From positions 3,989,501-4,053,500 of the forward strand of contig OZ005699.1 of assembly GCA_963930775.1 (NCBI GenBank): DNA of 64,000 nt. Direction: 5' to 3'. The stretch is from Cliona cf. orientalis. Lineage: Eukaryota > Porifera > Demospongiae > Clionaida > Clionaidae. Position numbers and translations under genes: made by a program. The notes beneath the pieces were generated by a model, which was not told where the DNA came from, did no database searches, and saw nothing but the letters and a program-made list of their open reading frames with translations. Of the stretch, positions 21,346 through 33,057 are shown in pieces; position 1 is the stretch's first letter; every line of letters starts with the position of its first letter.

Positions 21346-23285
21346 GATGCACTGGTGATACTTGTACAGATTGGCTGAGTTTTAACATTAGTAAGCTGGA
21401 GTCTTCTTGACACTATTCCTCTACTCCTCCCTTGAGGCGAAAATGAAGAGCCAATATATGCATGCATACTATAGTGATTTGCCCTCGATCAGGGTATTAG
21501 TGTATGGGCTCATATTATGGGGTGGGACACCCATAGTTAACTTAATATCTCAGGGCTCAGTACAGCCCTCACTATGCTTGAGATTCTATACAGAGCCTTT
21601 CGATCTTCTAGCTACTTCATGTAGAAATCTTCTCTCTCTAACTATGAATCTATAATAATTATTACCTATTGACCACTACAGTGGACTGTGAAATTATCGA
21701 TGTCTAACTGTGTCATGTTCACATGCACAGCACACCTGTAGCTATATAAATATTACAATCAACAGCGCACTTAATTGTGCATAATTGTGACAGATCCACC
21801 CCTGATGCACAATTATTACTTATTAATTTGATGTCAAATCACAATCAATTTTGATATCAAGCCATGATATTGCTCAGCAGTGGGGCATTAGCTATAATGC
21901 ATGTACTACAACACATAACCACAAGAGTCAGCTGTGGTGTATGGTAAAGCTCTATACCTATGGTGTTGTAGTAATTTAGTGCTAGTGGGTCTTTGGGGCG
22001 CGATTGAGCGGGCATAGGTGATTAAAAGTGGGCGTGGCTCATTAAAAGTGGGCGTGGTCGCAAAAATTCGACAACCCCACTATACTGAAATTTCCCTGCT
22101 GGCACCACTAGTGTTATGGGGATGGGGGTGCCTATTCCCCTAAGTGAAATGTGAACCCCCCCCCCCCCCCCCCCCCGAGTGCCCAAAACACTAGGAGTAT
22201 AGGTAGGCATATTACATCAAAATTTTAGATTACCCCTTACACTTTCTTTGCTACACATAATAATAAAGGAGGCTTCAAGATACAATTTAGTCTTTGTTCC
22301 GTAAAATTTCATTGAGTGGTTGCGGAGATATGGCTGTTTCAATATTTCTAAACATCATAATTTTTCTGCCAGGCTTGTGTGTACTATTCCAATAGGGGAA
22401 CGGCACGTAACATGTTGATTGCTTTAGAGGCCTATAACTCAAAAACTACACTACTGATTGACTCCAAACTTGAAATATAGCACGTAAGTACCTCTCTGCT
22501 TATTATATTGATGAATTTAACATGCATTAATGAATAAAAAAAATTTGGTGTGCATACCTGTTTGACTGCTATTGTAGCTAATACTTCACTGCCTCAGAAT
22601 TCCAGAAGCTGACTTTATGCATGATTTTTTGAAATTTCTAGTTTAGATGTCCACTCAAACATATACATAAACTCTCACAGTGGTACACACACATGTTCAC
22701 ACATGTACATGCACATTATGCACATATTAATATTGTTTTCTGAAGTGGAATCTATTCTTAAAGTGTAAGACAAGCCCCGAGTTCCTTAGAAGCAACAAAG
22801 AGTTTAAAGTGCGTGCACTTTCTATGTAGCATATTTTTTGGCAGAAATAGTCTAGCTAGGGGTAGTTTGAGCCAAAAATTTCATTTTTCGTATTTTCAAC
22901 CCATTTCTCATGTGTACACATGTTATTTTACACAAAGTAAAATGCTGATTGAGCTCTTTTCGACCGAACACTTCAAAAATGGTTGAAACTACTGAAAAAT
23001 TTGAAATCAGCACCTTGAAGTACCCCTAGAAGCATAAAATGCCCTGGAAAAGTGAGCAGCATGGAGCAAGTTGAAGTTATCCATTAGCAATATTTGTGTG
23101 CCACAGTAGTTGAGTATGTGGTATTTTATGGAGTTTTTCTGAAGCCCTGCAATGCCGGAAGTGGTTACAACCCAACACTTTGGATACTGCAGTGTAGTGC
23201 TATCTTTGCTGAAGCCTGTGGTGCAAGTTTGGTGTTCGTAGCACATTGTAGTGAGTAGTTATGATCCCTGAAACTTCATAATATT
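21346..23285. other. Non-coding, C run and CCACGCCC-type boxes
   Basis: Segment 22005-22076 carries two GTGGGCGTGG boxes and matches the inverse of 30430-30480. A C run lies at 22156-22176. The rest is AT-rich without a coding signal. Confidence 0.5.
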
Positions 23286-23991
23286 TACAGTGCAACCAAG
23301 CAAGAGAGCAAAACTTTTTAAAACCATATTTTTGGGCTAAAAACTACACAGATAAACCTACTTGATATCAAAATGGCCATAACAATCATTTTTATTGTGT
23401 TTTACAAAATTTCAAATTTCCCATATATAGCTAATACAGAAGCCACATATGTGAGGGCCAGTTTTCATAGATTTTTCACTGATTTTGGATAAAAGTGGCT
23501 ATATCTTGGAAGTGGTAAGGAGTCAAGACTTCAAATTTGGGATTTAGTAACTTTATTACAAGTGCTATCAGCCCACCAAGTGGTGTTTCTTAACTAGAAC
23601 TAAAAAAGAAAAAATGTGCCTAACATATTTGGTCCTCCGAAAGGGATTTTAGGACAATATCTGGTTAGCAATGCACTGCACAGCCTCTACACTCATGTCC
23701 AATTAACTTCATATGGATATGAATGACTGGGTAGAGCGGACACCCTTAACTGAAAACAATACTCATTTAATGTGCCTAACATATTTTGGAGAGCCATGTA
23801 ATCTTATGAAGCCATAAAAATGGAAATAATCACGGTTACATCCCATAATTTAAATTCTATGTAGAGTTTATGTTGAAGAAGATTGGTACCCAATTTCAAA
23901 CTCTTATCTATAATAGATTTTATTTTATGAGTCAAAATAGGCTCAAATTCTGAAATAAAAAAGTTTTGCTCTCTTGCTTGGTTGCACTGTA
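23286..23991 (-). mobile_element. Mariner-like non-autonomous element, copy B
   Basis: Same ends, same 702 bp length and closely similar interior as the copy at 6314, in opposite orientation, with TA flanks. Equal lengths imply recent activity or a recent common source. Confidence 0.8.
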
Positions 23992-24184
23992 AATGTGTGC
24001 AGGTTTTTTATAGGAAATTTTTTGTGATTCTGATATGCCTAGTATAGGGACCCCTAGTGAAATGGGGACCCCATACCAGTGTGTGCCTATATTGCTGCTG
24101 ACTTCGTCACAGCCCAGTCATTGCTCTATATTGACATTGCCAGGGTCAAATAGATGTTTATGTAAAAGTATAGAAATTGCCATG

Positions 24185-24488
24185 ATTATATCATGGGAAG
24201 ATTTTACGTGACTTGTTCCTTGGGTTAATCATGGGAAGATTTTACGTGACTTGCACCTTGATTTAATCATGGGGATATTATACGGCAAAGTACTTACGTA
24301 AAATCTTCCCATATAATAGGATCCGAGAACACAATAATCAGGTGAGGATTTATGTGTGAACTTTGACCTCACGTAAAATCTCCCCAGGTAAATAACAGAT
24401 TAGCTACACTCTGGGCTGACATTATTGAAATTTGATCCTGCGCCATACACAGAGACCTTTGACCTCACATAAAATCTTCCCAAATAAA
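24185..24488. repeat. Family C: inverted array of TCACGTAAAATCTTCCC motifs, copy 1
   Basis: GGGAAGATTTTACGTGA occurs twice forward, then a variant, then inverse forms at 24297, 24373 and 24466. The order matches 57320-57790. The family F element interrupts its right part. Confidence 0.7.
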
Positions 24489-25685
24489 CTAGAGCTCTAT
24501 AGAGCACATACCCCGCGCGCGCTGCAGCGTCGATCATAGTCGATGTGCTCAGTGATGTGAGACAGCTCGAACTCAACCGGCAGTCTGTTGACGACCTTTA
24601 CCTAAAGATTGTGCCAGGTTATGCGCATGAGCAGAAAGCACATGGTGGGTAGTGTTGATATATATAATATCGATAGGCGTGGCCAACAAAATGCAGTATT
24701 TGCGACGCTCATGGACCTTACCAAACGATTCGAAGCATGATGAAGCCAGTTTTTCGACGATATCGACGGATAAGCTGTACTTACGAGTCACCCAGACGCC
24801 TAGATCTCCAGATCTGGCGATTTTTGTGCTAACGACAGACAACGACAGACAACAACTAGAGCTCTATAGAGCACATACCCCGCGCGCGCTGCAGAGGTCG
24901 CAGCCTGTTGACGACCTTTACCTACATATTGTGCGAGATTGTGCGCATGAGCAGAGATTACATAGTGGGTAGTGTCCATATAGGCGTGGCCAACAAAACG
25001 CAGTATTTGCAACGCTCGTGGGCCTTGCCAAACGATTCGAAGCATACTGAAGTCAGTTTTTCGGCGACATTGACGGACACGTTATATTTACGAGTCACTC
25101 AGATGCCTAGATCTCCAGATCTGGCGATTTTTGTGCTAACGACAGACAACGACAGACAACGACAGACAAAACCGATTACATTACCCCTTGCGCATGCGCG
25201 CGGGGTAACAACAACAGACAAAACCGATCACATTACCCCTTGCGCATGCGCGCGGGGTAATAACAGATTACACTCTGGGCTGACATTATTACCCCGCGCG
25301 CATGCGCAAGGGGTAAAGCAATCGTCTGTCGTTGTCGTCGTCGGCACGAAAATCGCCAGATCTCGAGTTCTAGGCGTCTGTGCATGCTGTAAGCACAACC
25401 AATCGGTAGATATCGGTGAAAAACTGCTTAGTACGCGCTTCGAATTTCTCAAAACGGCTTACTAGTGCTACAAATCGTGCATTTTCTGTTCAGCATGCCT
25501 GTGGTTTATCGACCACACCCACTCTTTTAGCATAATAGTATGCGGATGCGATTGCGCATGCTCAAGCACGGTGTTGGAAAGGGTCGTCACATCATGAAAC
25601 AAGCTACATATATGCCTCAGAGTGTTGCAATACTACGCTATAGTGGTTACAGAGCGCGCGGGGTATGTGCTCTACAGAGCTCTAG
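24489..25685. mobile_element. Compound GC-rich inverted-repeat element (family F)
   Basis: CTAGAGCTCTATAGAGCACA and CTCTACAGAGCTCTAG bound the element, next to CCCCGCGCGCGC blocks at both ends. Inside, 24489-24855 is repeated in tandem as 24856-25165, and 25270-25470 is an inverted relative. All three can be read as peptides with PDLAIFVLTT or RDLAIFVPTT. Three blocks TTACCCCTTGCGCATGCGCG lie at 25181, 25230 and 25288 (inverted). TGACGACCTTTACC occurs at 24589 and 24909. No transposase is visible. Confidence 0.65.
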
Positions 25686-25911
25686 TTGAAATTATATTCT
25701 ACCGTACACAGAGAGCTTTGACCCCATGCCTATTATAATACTACCAAGCATTTTGGGGGGGGGGGGGGGGGGGGGGGCCGGGGTGCGGGGATCGATACAG
25801 ATAGCTATAACAGTAGTTAGCTACTGTAACAGTACATGTACTATCTGATAGTTCATGTGTGATAGCTAACAGTATAAGATCACATGAAATTATTATAATA
25901 ATTATAAACAT

Positions 25912-26349
25912 TAACAGTTATGATAGCTACTAGCTAGATAATGAATAAGGAGTTAGCTGCTAACAGTTGCATTTGTAGCTACTCAACAAACTCAAGGTCC
26001 TCATCATCTAGTCCTGCATAATAATATACTGTTTCTTTGTCAGTAAGGAAGTATATTCCATATTTTTCTGTATTCCCTAATTGTTTCTTTGTCAGTAAGG
26101 AAGTATATTCCATATTTTTCTGTATTCCATTAGGGAATACAGAAAAATATGGAATATACTTCCTTACTGACAAAGAAACAATTAGGGAATACAGAAAAAT
26201 ATGGAATATACTTCCTTACTGACAAAGAAACAGTATATTATTATGCAGGACTAGATGATGAGGACCTTGAGTTTGTTGAGTAGCTACAAATGCAACTGTT
26301 AGCAGCTAACTCCTTATTCATTATCTATCATAACTGTTAATGTTTATAT
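25912..26349. repeat. 0.44 kb palindrome with nested 52 bp tandem repeats
   Basis: Arms meet near 26130 (TGTATTCC|ATTA|GGGAATACA). Each arm has two tandem copies of a 52 bp unit (TTTCTTTGTCAGTAAGGAAG...), then CTCAACAAACTCAAGGTCCT and GTTAGCTGCTAACAGTTGC. An 11 bp difference lies near 25930. Both strands therefore read the same open peptide ending YYYAGLDDEDLEFVE and a stop. Confidence 0.85.
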
Positions 26350-26930
26350 ATTACGATGAAACTCAACCAGAGGTATACACAAGAACAAGAAATAGGCGCA
26401 CGATAAACTTGCAGTAAGCCATGGCTATGTCACATCTAGATAACTGACAGTGAGGTAGCTGCATATGCAGAATCCCGCGCCCATTTAAAAGAGTTAACAA
26501 CTAACCAGATTAATTTCAAGGAGTGCAGAGTGGTGTGCATTGGCATTTAACTTAATTTCTGGGCTCACATTTAATATTAGCACATATTTTTGCTATTTGT
26601 GTGTCGGCATTGCTTTGCATAAATATTAATATAGAGAAACTAAGCATGCAGCCACATGCGCAAGCAGCTGCTGCTAGCCATGCCCACGCTAATAATACCT
26701 GGCATTATGAATATATGGCATCTTCGAGTCTCTGGTTAATTTGAACAGTTTATCACAGCACTCGGCCTAGAAACTGGCAAGTACAATCACGGTAGCTAGC
26801 TATAGCTAAACAGTGTAGCCTATAATAATATGCATGAAAAATATCTGAGATCTGAGCTTAATAAATGATATTGCTGTAGCTACTTACATATAGACTAATG
26901 CCCCTGCATGCAACCTATACTATTCTATCA

Positions 26931-27415
26931 TAGAGTCGGTAGACTCTATAAGTAGGGATGGCCCGGATATGCCATATATATAATACATTATAAATACCCA
27001 AATATCTCAAAATAGGTAATTTTTTGAAATTTCTAAGTGTGAAAATCAGAATCTCCAGCAAATTATCTATCTAACAAGACCATGCAAGATCATTCATCAA
27101 ATCAATTGTATATGCCAGAACCAGATTTTCAAAAAATGGCCATTTCTCATTCTTTCTTTCTTTCTTTCTTTCTTTCTCATTTCCAGGGCTAACTCGAGAC
27201 TGTCTGGACCTCTCACCTTAGTTTTCATATAAATCCACTCTATTTTGTAGCGCGCAGTGCAGTGGCACGCTAGTTTGGCATTATCTCGACAGTTACGTAA
27301 TAGTGGGTGTGTACGGCGCATTAATTATTGGGTGTGTCTGATACGCCATTTTTTATATAATGCGCATGCTCGGAATGGGTTGCCATGGTGAAGTCATGTG
27401 ACTGCGCCTGGCCGG
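26931..27415 (+). mobile_element. Family E element with a TTTC microsatellite
   Basis: TAGAGTCGGTAGACTCTA makes a 7 bp-stem hairpin at the start. A (TTTC)n run at 27152-27176 expands the interior. It ends at TTGCCATGGTGAAGTCATGT. Confidence 0.7.
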
Positions 27416-27424
27416 CCCTAAGGC

Positions 27425-27745
27425 GAGGTACAGGTTAGCCTCGTACCCAGGCCCGGAAGGAGGAGAAAAGAGGGCCTGGTACCTATTGCACGCGCATGCG
27501 CCAACTACCCCAAGAAAACCTGGGGTGCCGCGAACTACTTTACGCTTTTTCGCCCTCTTTCAGCGGCCTAGGGTACGAGACTACACCGATATGACATCGC
27601 TTCGTACCCTAGGCGCGAGAGGAGAGCGAAAAAGCGTACAGTCGTTCGCGGTTTTCTTGGGGTAATTGGCGCATGCGCGTGCAATAGGTACCAGGCCCTT
27701 TCTCCTCCCCCTCGATCAAAGGGCCTGGGTACGAGGCTAGGTACA
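27425..27745. mobile_element. GC-rich foldback element
   Basis: CCTCGTACCCAGGCCC ... GGTACCTATTGCACGCGCAT on the left is mirrored by GCGTGCAATAGGTACCAGGC ... GGCCTGGGTACGAGG. A second symmetry layer, CTTTACGCTTTTTCGC / GCGAAAAAGCG, lies inside. Confidence 0.7.
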
Positions 27746-27945
27746 GGTCTAGCTCTAGCGCTAGCGCTATCGCTAGTGCGTGCAGCGGTACGCTGGATCG
27801 ATCATGGATATCAGTATGAAGGTGCAAGGCTCGGGGAGCATTAAGGCGCTAGGCATAGGCGAGCTACTCGCTAGCGCGTGCAGCGCTAGTGCTCCGCTGG
27901 ATCCGATTATAGATATCATACCATCGCAAGACTCGAGGAGCGGTA
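27746..27945 (+). repeat. Diverged tandem duplication of about 116 bp
   Basis: GCTAGTGCGTGCAGCG ... GGATATCA ... GCAAGGCTCGGGGAGC is followed by GCTAGCGCGTGCAGCG ... GATATCA ... GCAAGACTCGAGGAGC. Confidence 0.5.
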
Positions 27946-28257
27946 TAAAAGTACAGATCATAAAATTATGCCGGGTAGCTAGCTGCTGCCAACAATAAAA
28001 CATAGAACTTTATTTTCTCCCTAAGCGGAAGAGTCTCATGACTACTTGGGCCGCCTAAAGCAGCCTTCTTTGTGGCAGCCTGCTTCATCATATTAATACA
28101 AGGCATATGGACGCTAGTTAATGAGGGGCTTGGCCCGAATTTTGCAACTTCGGTACCTCCCATCTTCCACTTAATTACACTGGACAAAAATTGTGAGCAA
28201 CCCATGTAAGATGGCATTGATAAATTACACTAAGTCAGTATAAGTGCATTAAAAAAG

Positions 28258-28655
28258 AACAGAAACAAGTATAAAAACAATTGAATAAAATTGAAGAATG
28301 AAGTAGGGATGGCAGGATCAAAAGGTACACAAACAAGAGATATCGCAACTACTATACATCCCTACGCTTGCTTTTTGAGGGATGCAAAAATAACCAGTAA
28401 TAATGCGATTGAATCAAAACTGATAAACCCAAACCATCGTGACAACTATTATTATAGGGAACAACCTGAATGTCTCCCATATACCACACTCAATAAACAC
28501 GTTGACATTATTAAAATTAATAGGTGCATAGCTAATAGTCGATCGCGAGAAAAGCAAGCGTAGGGATGTATAGTAGTTGCAATATCTCTTGTTTGTGTAC
28601 CTTTTGATCCTGCCATCCCTACTTCATTCTTCAATTTTATTCAATTGTTTTTATA
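28258..28655. mobile_element. Family G foldback, complete
   Basis: Arms 28262-28380 and 28548-28655 are close inverses with ATTGAATAAAATTGAAGAAT at the outer end. The loop is about 165 bp. The loop sequence resembles the inverse of that of the 17700 copy. Confidence 0.72.
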
Positions 28656-28714
28656 CTTATTATATTATGGTACAGAGATAAACAAAACACACCAGCCTGA
28701 TAGCTATGGTATAG

Positions 28715-28889
28715 CTAGGTACCCGCATAGATAATGACCGGGATTGGAAACGACGTAAACCCATGCTCGTTGCGCTTGCGCAGTGTGGCAAAATTTACTA
28801 ATGAATAGCTACCTGTGGTGAGAGTGCTAGTGATCGTGTAACCACAGCTCTGACGTCGTTCTCAGGTGAGTACGATACCCAAGTTAGTT
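28715..28889 (+). mobile_element. Solo left-end fragment related to the P-like transposon
   Basis: It shares GACCGGGATTGGAAACG, the CCATGCTCGTTGCGCTTGC-like core and CCACAGCT...GTCGTT with 57895-58000. No transposase follows; a full TTAA-1 element starts at 28890. It is therefore an internal-deletion relic or a chimera. Confidence 0.45.
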
Positions 28890-29911
28890 TTAAGGTACCA
28901 TTTAATTGCGTGGGCGTGAGCGTCAGGAATGGCTAATTCAATTAGCGAATCGTGAAGGGGCGTGGCCGAAGAGGCCATACGAGTGCTTTTGGTCGAAGGT
29001 GGGCGTGTCCAGAATCGGCCAGGGATGATTATGCGCGTGTAATTAGCGACCGGAAGTGGCCCCTGAAGAAAAGGCCGGTAATTGCCCACATCAAAGCAAG
29101 ATCAAAGCATTCTTTCTTAACTATTAACCGCAACGACAAAAAAAAAAAAAAAAAAAAAAAAAAAGCTTATTTGGCCTAATTAATCATGTGGGCGTGTTCC
29201 TGGCACTGTGTGGAGTGTGTGCGTGTGCGTTAATGCAGGTTTTATTGCTTCCGATTGGGCGTGGCTTCACGGGCCAGTGCTTGGACATCGGCGCCTGGGA
29301 CTTGGCCTCGGCGATAGGTGGGCGTGTCCGGGAAGCGGTGGTGACCTTTGAACCCCGCGAGGAGGCTTTGGGGGCGTGGCAGGAGGTCAAAGGTGAGGCC
29401 ATGTCTGTTAATGAGGCACTGTACGGCGGTGCGATCGAGGGGCCCGTACGGCTGGACGGAAGCTGACGATGGTTTGAAGCGGATGTGGTTGCGATGACGT
29501 GTTGTTACTCCGCCCACACAGGAAATGAGGTGAGCTCTTGCGTGGGCGGTGTGGCAGAACGGCCTCCAAGTGCTTGTGTGTGTTTTGGCCTTGAGGAAGC
29601 TGTGTGTTTTAATTGGGATTGATTGTGGGCTTCCGGTGGACATCCGGTGGTTAGTAGGCACTTGATTGAGAATGGTGGTCCTTGGGGAACAGGGTGGGGC
29701 TGTTTTGGGCGTGGCCTGGCCCCTCCCTTCCGGCTCGGCTTCCGGTCCATGGAGGATATTAAATGAACACTTCCGGCTCTAGCAGCCACACCCCTGAGAC
29801 CTGTGCAATTAAAAGGGCGTGGTTACACAACATGCACCTCACTAATGACTTTGATGTGGTTTAGGTGTCATATCCCCCACCTCACGCCCACGCAATTTAA
29901 TGGTACCTTAA
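28890..29911 (+). mobile_element. TTAA-1 element, full copy 1
   Basis: TTAA is followed by GGTACCATTTAATTGCGTGG on the left and mirrored on the right, so 27 bp terminal inverted repeats lie inside a TTAA duplication. The interior has a long A run (29138-29164), many GGGCGTG boxes and a 94-codon ORF conserved among copies, with no known protein domain. TTAA target duplications are typical of the piggyBac and Kolobok superfamilies; a non-autonomous member is likely. Confidence 0.8.
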
Positions 29912-30060
29912 AACTATGGGCTTTTATCAAATGACCCCCCCTTCATTTTAATCTAGGTACAAATGAATGCACAGGAGTGCAGTGTAATGACGCAAATGCG
30001 ATCCCGACCCGTTCGCGATACGCCGGTACGTACGCCGCCACGATCGCTGGACGACATGGA

Positions 30061-30262
30061 TGGGAGGGGCTGGGAGGTCAGGGGATGGGTTGCGAATGGT
30101 TAGCAGGGTTAGTGTGGGAGGGGCTGGGAGGTCTGGGGATGGGTTGCAAATGGTTAGCAGGGTTAGTCTCTAGGGTTTGCGTATACGTGGACTGGAGGGG
30201 CTGGGAGGTCTGGGGCTGGGTTGTGAATGGTTAGCAGGGTTAGTGTGGGAGGGGCTGGGTTG
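30061..30262 (+). repeat. G-rich minisatellite, about four units
   Basis: GGGAGGGGCTGGGAGGTCTG ... GGTTAGCAGGGTTAG repeats at 30061, 30116, 30194 and 30246 with variable spacing. Confidence 0.7.
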
Positions 30263-30315
30263 TGTAGGGTTTGTCTATAAAATAATTGAAATAACGGCTG
30301 CCAGCAGCAACAACG

Positions 30316-30823
30316 GTGGTGGCTGAGTGGTTGGGCTCTTATGTATGGGACAGAATAGAGTGGGTTCAAATCTTGCAGGGGCGGATCTAGGATTTTTAGT
30401 ATGGTGGGGTTGTAGGTTTAATTGAGCGCGAAATTTTTTGCGACCACGCCCACTTTTAATGAGCCACGCCCACTTTTAGTCGCCTAGTAACACTGCAGTA
30501 ACACTGTAGACATAGAGCTTTACCACGCCTAGCACTACAGCTGACTCTTGTGGTCTACAGTAGATTATTCATAGCTGAAGCCATGTTCAGGGTGTACCAC
30601 TAACCACCGTGCACCACCTGTTGGTTTGAGGCCAATTATGTACTACACAGCTTGTCTGCTGCTAACCATACAGTGGCAGCTACTGTGCCAAGCTATAGTA
30701 AGCCTTGTATATAAGTGGGAGGGGCTGCTCAAAATCGTTTGGGGGGGGGGGGGTTGCAACCCCAGCAACCCCCCCCCCCCTAGATCTGCCCCTGTCTTGC
30801 CGTACACTTTGATTTTTTTTTTC
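30316..30823 (+). repeat. tRNA-derived SINE head, split by an insertion
   Basis: GTGGCTGAGTGGTTG fits a pol III A box and GGGTTCAAATC a B box, 30 bp apart, as in tRNA-type SINEs. The segment 30376-30794 is inserted right after the B box, and the SINE resumes at 30795 (TCTTGCCG...), reaching a T run at 30814. The fold and tail are too incomplete to be a functional tRNA. Confidence 0.55.
30376..30794. mobile_element. hAT-like MITE inserted in the SINE
   Basis: CAGGGGCGGATCTAGG and CTAGATCTGCCCCTG are inverted ends. TCTTG flanks both sides. The interior has two CCACGCCC boxes and paired G and C runs (30741-30753, 30769-30780). Confidence 0.65.
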
Positions 30824-31039
30824 CCTGTCGAATTTTTCTATGTGTTGATAGACCGCATTTGCGTCGTAACATGCAGAACCCTCACCGCTACACGCATGCA
30901 TGACTCAAGCACATGTAGATCTATAAAAGCTAGCATATCTCAGTGTGTATGCCTGCTCAATATCAGGAGTATTAAACTAGATACATACTACCATATAGTA
31001 TTACATACCCTGCCCTTGAGGTACTCCAGTTTTCTTCAG

Positions 31040-32470
31040 AGTCAGTGCAGTGATAATATAGGCTAGGGGGAAGGCACCTGCCTATGTCACTATATTAACT
31101 GAAAGCCTCTGTGACTACTTATTACCAACAATATCCTTTATCATCACCAATTTGGCTTCCGTTGACATCACTCGACAACTCAGCAACTTCTGGTGTTTTA
31201 GGTGACATCCTCAGTGCTCTCAATGATTATAACTGTTCCCAATGTGATATTATCTATCTAGATTTCAAGAAAGCATTTGATAGTGTACCACACCAAGAGC
31301 TTTTGATGAAGTTGTGGAAGGCCGGCATTGTGGGTAGCTTGTGGAAATGGTTCAGAGAATACCTAGCCAACAGATACCAACAGGTAAGCATCAATAACTG
31401 CAAATCCTCCACTTTACCTGTAGTCTCAGGACTTCCTCAGGGAAGCATTCTTGGCCCCTTCCTATTTCTCTTGTATATAAATGATCTATCGTGCTCAATA
31501 AACCACTCCAAAACATTCCTTTTTGCTGATGACACCAAATGCCTCCGGCCAATTCGTTCTCCACAAGACCATATCAGATCTCGATGCATTGTCCCTGTGG
31601 AGTAGCTACCAACTGGAAATTAATGTTCAATGAGACAAAATGTTCTGTGCTATCTATCACCTCTCGTGCTTCTTCAGATCATAACGATATCCGCACCGAT
31701 TATTTCATCAACGGACTCCCTATCTCCCCATGTAACCAACAAAAAGACCATGGTATACTTATATCATCTGACTTGTCATGGTCCCACCACATATCAAGGA
31801 TAACTTCCAAAGCCTATAAAATACTGGGCCTACTTCGTCGCATGTTCACATCATCAAACAATGTCACTACCAAGAAAAAATTTTACCTCTCCCTGGTGAG
31901 CTCAACTCATCTATGGATCCCTAATTTGGAGACCACTCCTACAAAGAGATATCAACACAATAGAACACATCCAACGTCGTGCAACAAAGTACATATTAAA
32001 CGATTACACTTCCGACTACAGGTCTAGACTAATTATACTTAATCTCCTACCGTTATCAATGCTGCTCGAACTCAGTGACATCTGTTGCTTTGTGAGATCT
32101 CTTAAACTCCGTGAGTCACCTGACCAATCCTTCAATATCCTCAACCACGTCTCCTTCAGCCAGAACAACACCAGGTGTGGTACCTTCAACAAACTAGTCC
32201 AGCCGCCTATCAAGCTCAATAGAGATAAACAATTTTTTTCAACAGACTTCCTCATCTCTGGAATTCACTACCACCCATTGATCTGAACTTATCTTTTGTA
32301 ACAATCAGAAAGCAACTAATAGACATTTTTTGGAAATCCTTTCTCATCAAATTTAAGTCTGACATCAGCTGCTCCTATTGTCCCCGCCCGAGGTGTTTCT
32401 CCCAGCCGAAGTCTTCCTTCAACTGACGTACACAACTATCAACCATCAAACTAATTTTTATCATTATACA
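31040..32470 (+). pseudogene. Decayed non-LTR (LINE) reverse transcriptase
   Basis: The RT core lies in three successive frames. Frame 1 (about 31183-31560) carries motif A YLDFKKAFDSVPH, the GLPQGSILGP motif B and FADDTK motif C. After a frameshift near 31560-31610, 31610-31910 carries the thumb region ([37 protein letters not shown]). After another shift, 31911-32286 continues with [10 protein letters not shown] and later WKSFLIKF. Order and motifs fit the Jockey/CR1/L2 group of non-LTR elements. There is no endonuclease domain upstream, so the copy is 5'-truncated. The segment after the stop, about 32458-32500, contains ACAAGTATGTTTGATGTCAC, repeated at 41449. Confidence 0.85.
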
Positions 32471-32499
32471 AGTATGTTTGATGTCACAATCATGGCTGA

Positions 32500-32935
32500 A
32501 CACTACTAACAGCATGCTATACGTTAATATAGCGCGCATGCGCAGATGAAGACCACTCCCTCACTGGAGGCCAAGAGTAGCTGATCAAACTCACCGTGTA
32601 ATGGCGAAGTTCTCACTCCGCTCGAACGTCGAATCTACCACCAGACCATGACAAAGAGCAGATATCGCCTCTCGCTTCGCTCGAGGCTCGGTGGCCTGCC
32701 GAGCAGGCCTGTCGAAACGCGCGGCGCTTGCGTCGCTCGCTCGAGCTCGAGAATGCATCTCTATGGCCCCTAGGCCTTGGCCCTCGTTTGTGCACACGGC
32801 ACAACAATTCTGACCAATCGTGAGTCTTCTGAACTTGTAGGAGAGCGCATCTTTTATGCCCTCCGGGTTAGGACACGGACTATATAAGAAAACTTGATTG
32901 ATCGTCTGAAAAATATTTTTCGTTGTATATATTAT
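32500..32935 (+). repeat. Dispersed promoter-like repeat J, copy 1
   Basis: GCGCATGCGCAGATG, GCCTCTCGCTTCGCTCGAGG, GAAACGCGCGGCGCT, TGACCAAT and GACACGGACTATATAAGAAA occur in the same order at 41590-42565. CCAAT- and TATA-like boxes, then GTCTGAAAAATATTTTTCGT, suggest a solo LTR or mobile promoter. It follows the LINE 3' end. Confidence 0.55.
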
Positions 32936-32936
32936 T

Positions 32937-33057
32937 GTTATAGTTATAGCACGGGGCCAGGGATTTATGGCAGTAAACCGACCCGAGTCCGAGGGCGTAG
33001 CCCGAGGACAAGGGCGGTTTACGTCGCCATAAATCCCTGGCAACCGTGCTATAACTA
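32937..33057. repeat. 120 bp hairpin element
   Basis: ATAGTTATAGCACGG ... GCCAGGGATTTATGGC ... CGGTTTACGTCGCCATAAAT ... CCGTGCTATAACTAT pairs almost end to end around a short GC-rich loop. Confidence 0.7.

Noticed and set aside
29505-29789. 94-codon ORF of TTAA-1 as a transposase or real protein
   Set aside because: Too short and Pro/Lys/Ser-rich with no catalytic motif; its conservation only reflects the recent age of the copies.
30061-30262. Telomere-type GGGTTAG repeats
   Set aside because: The phrase appears once per unit of a longer minisatellite, not as a pure hexamer array.
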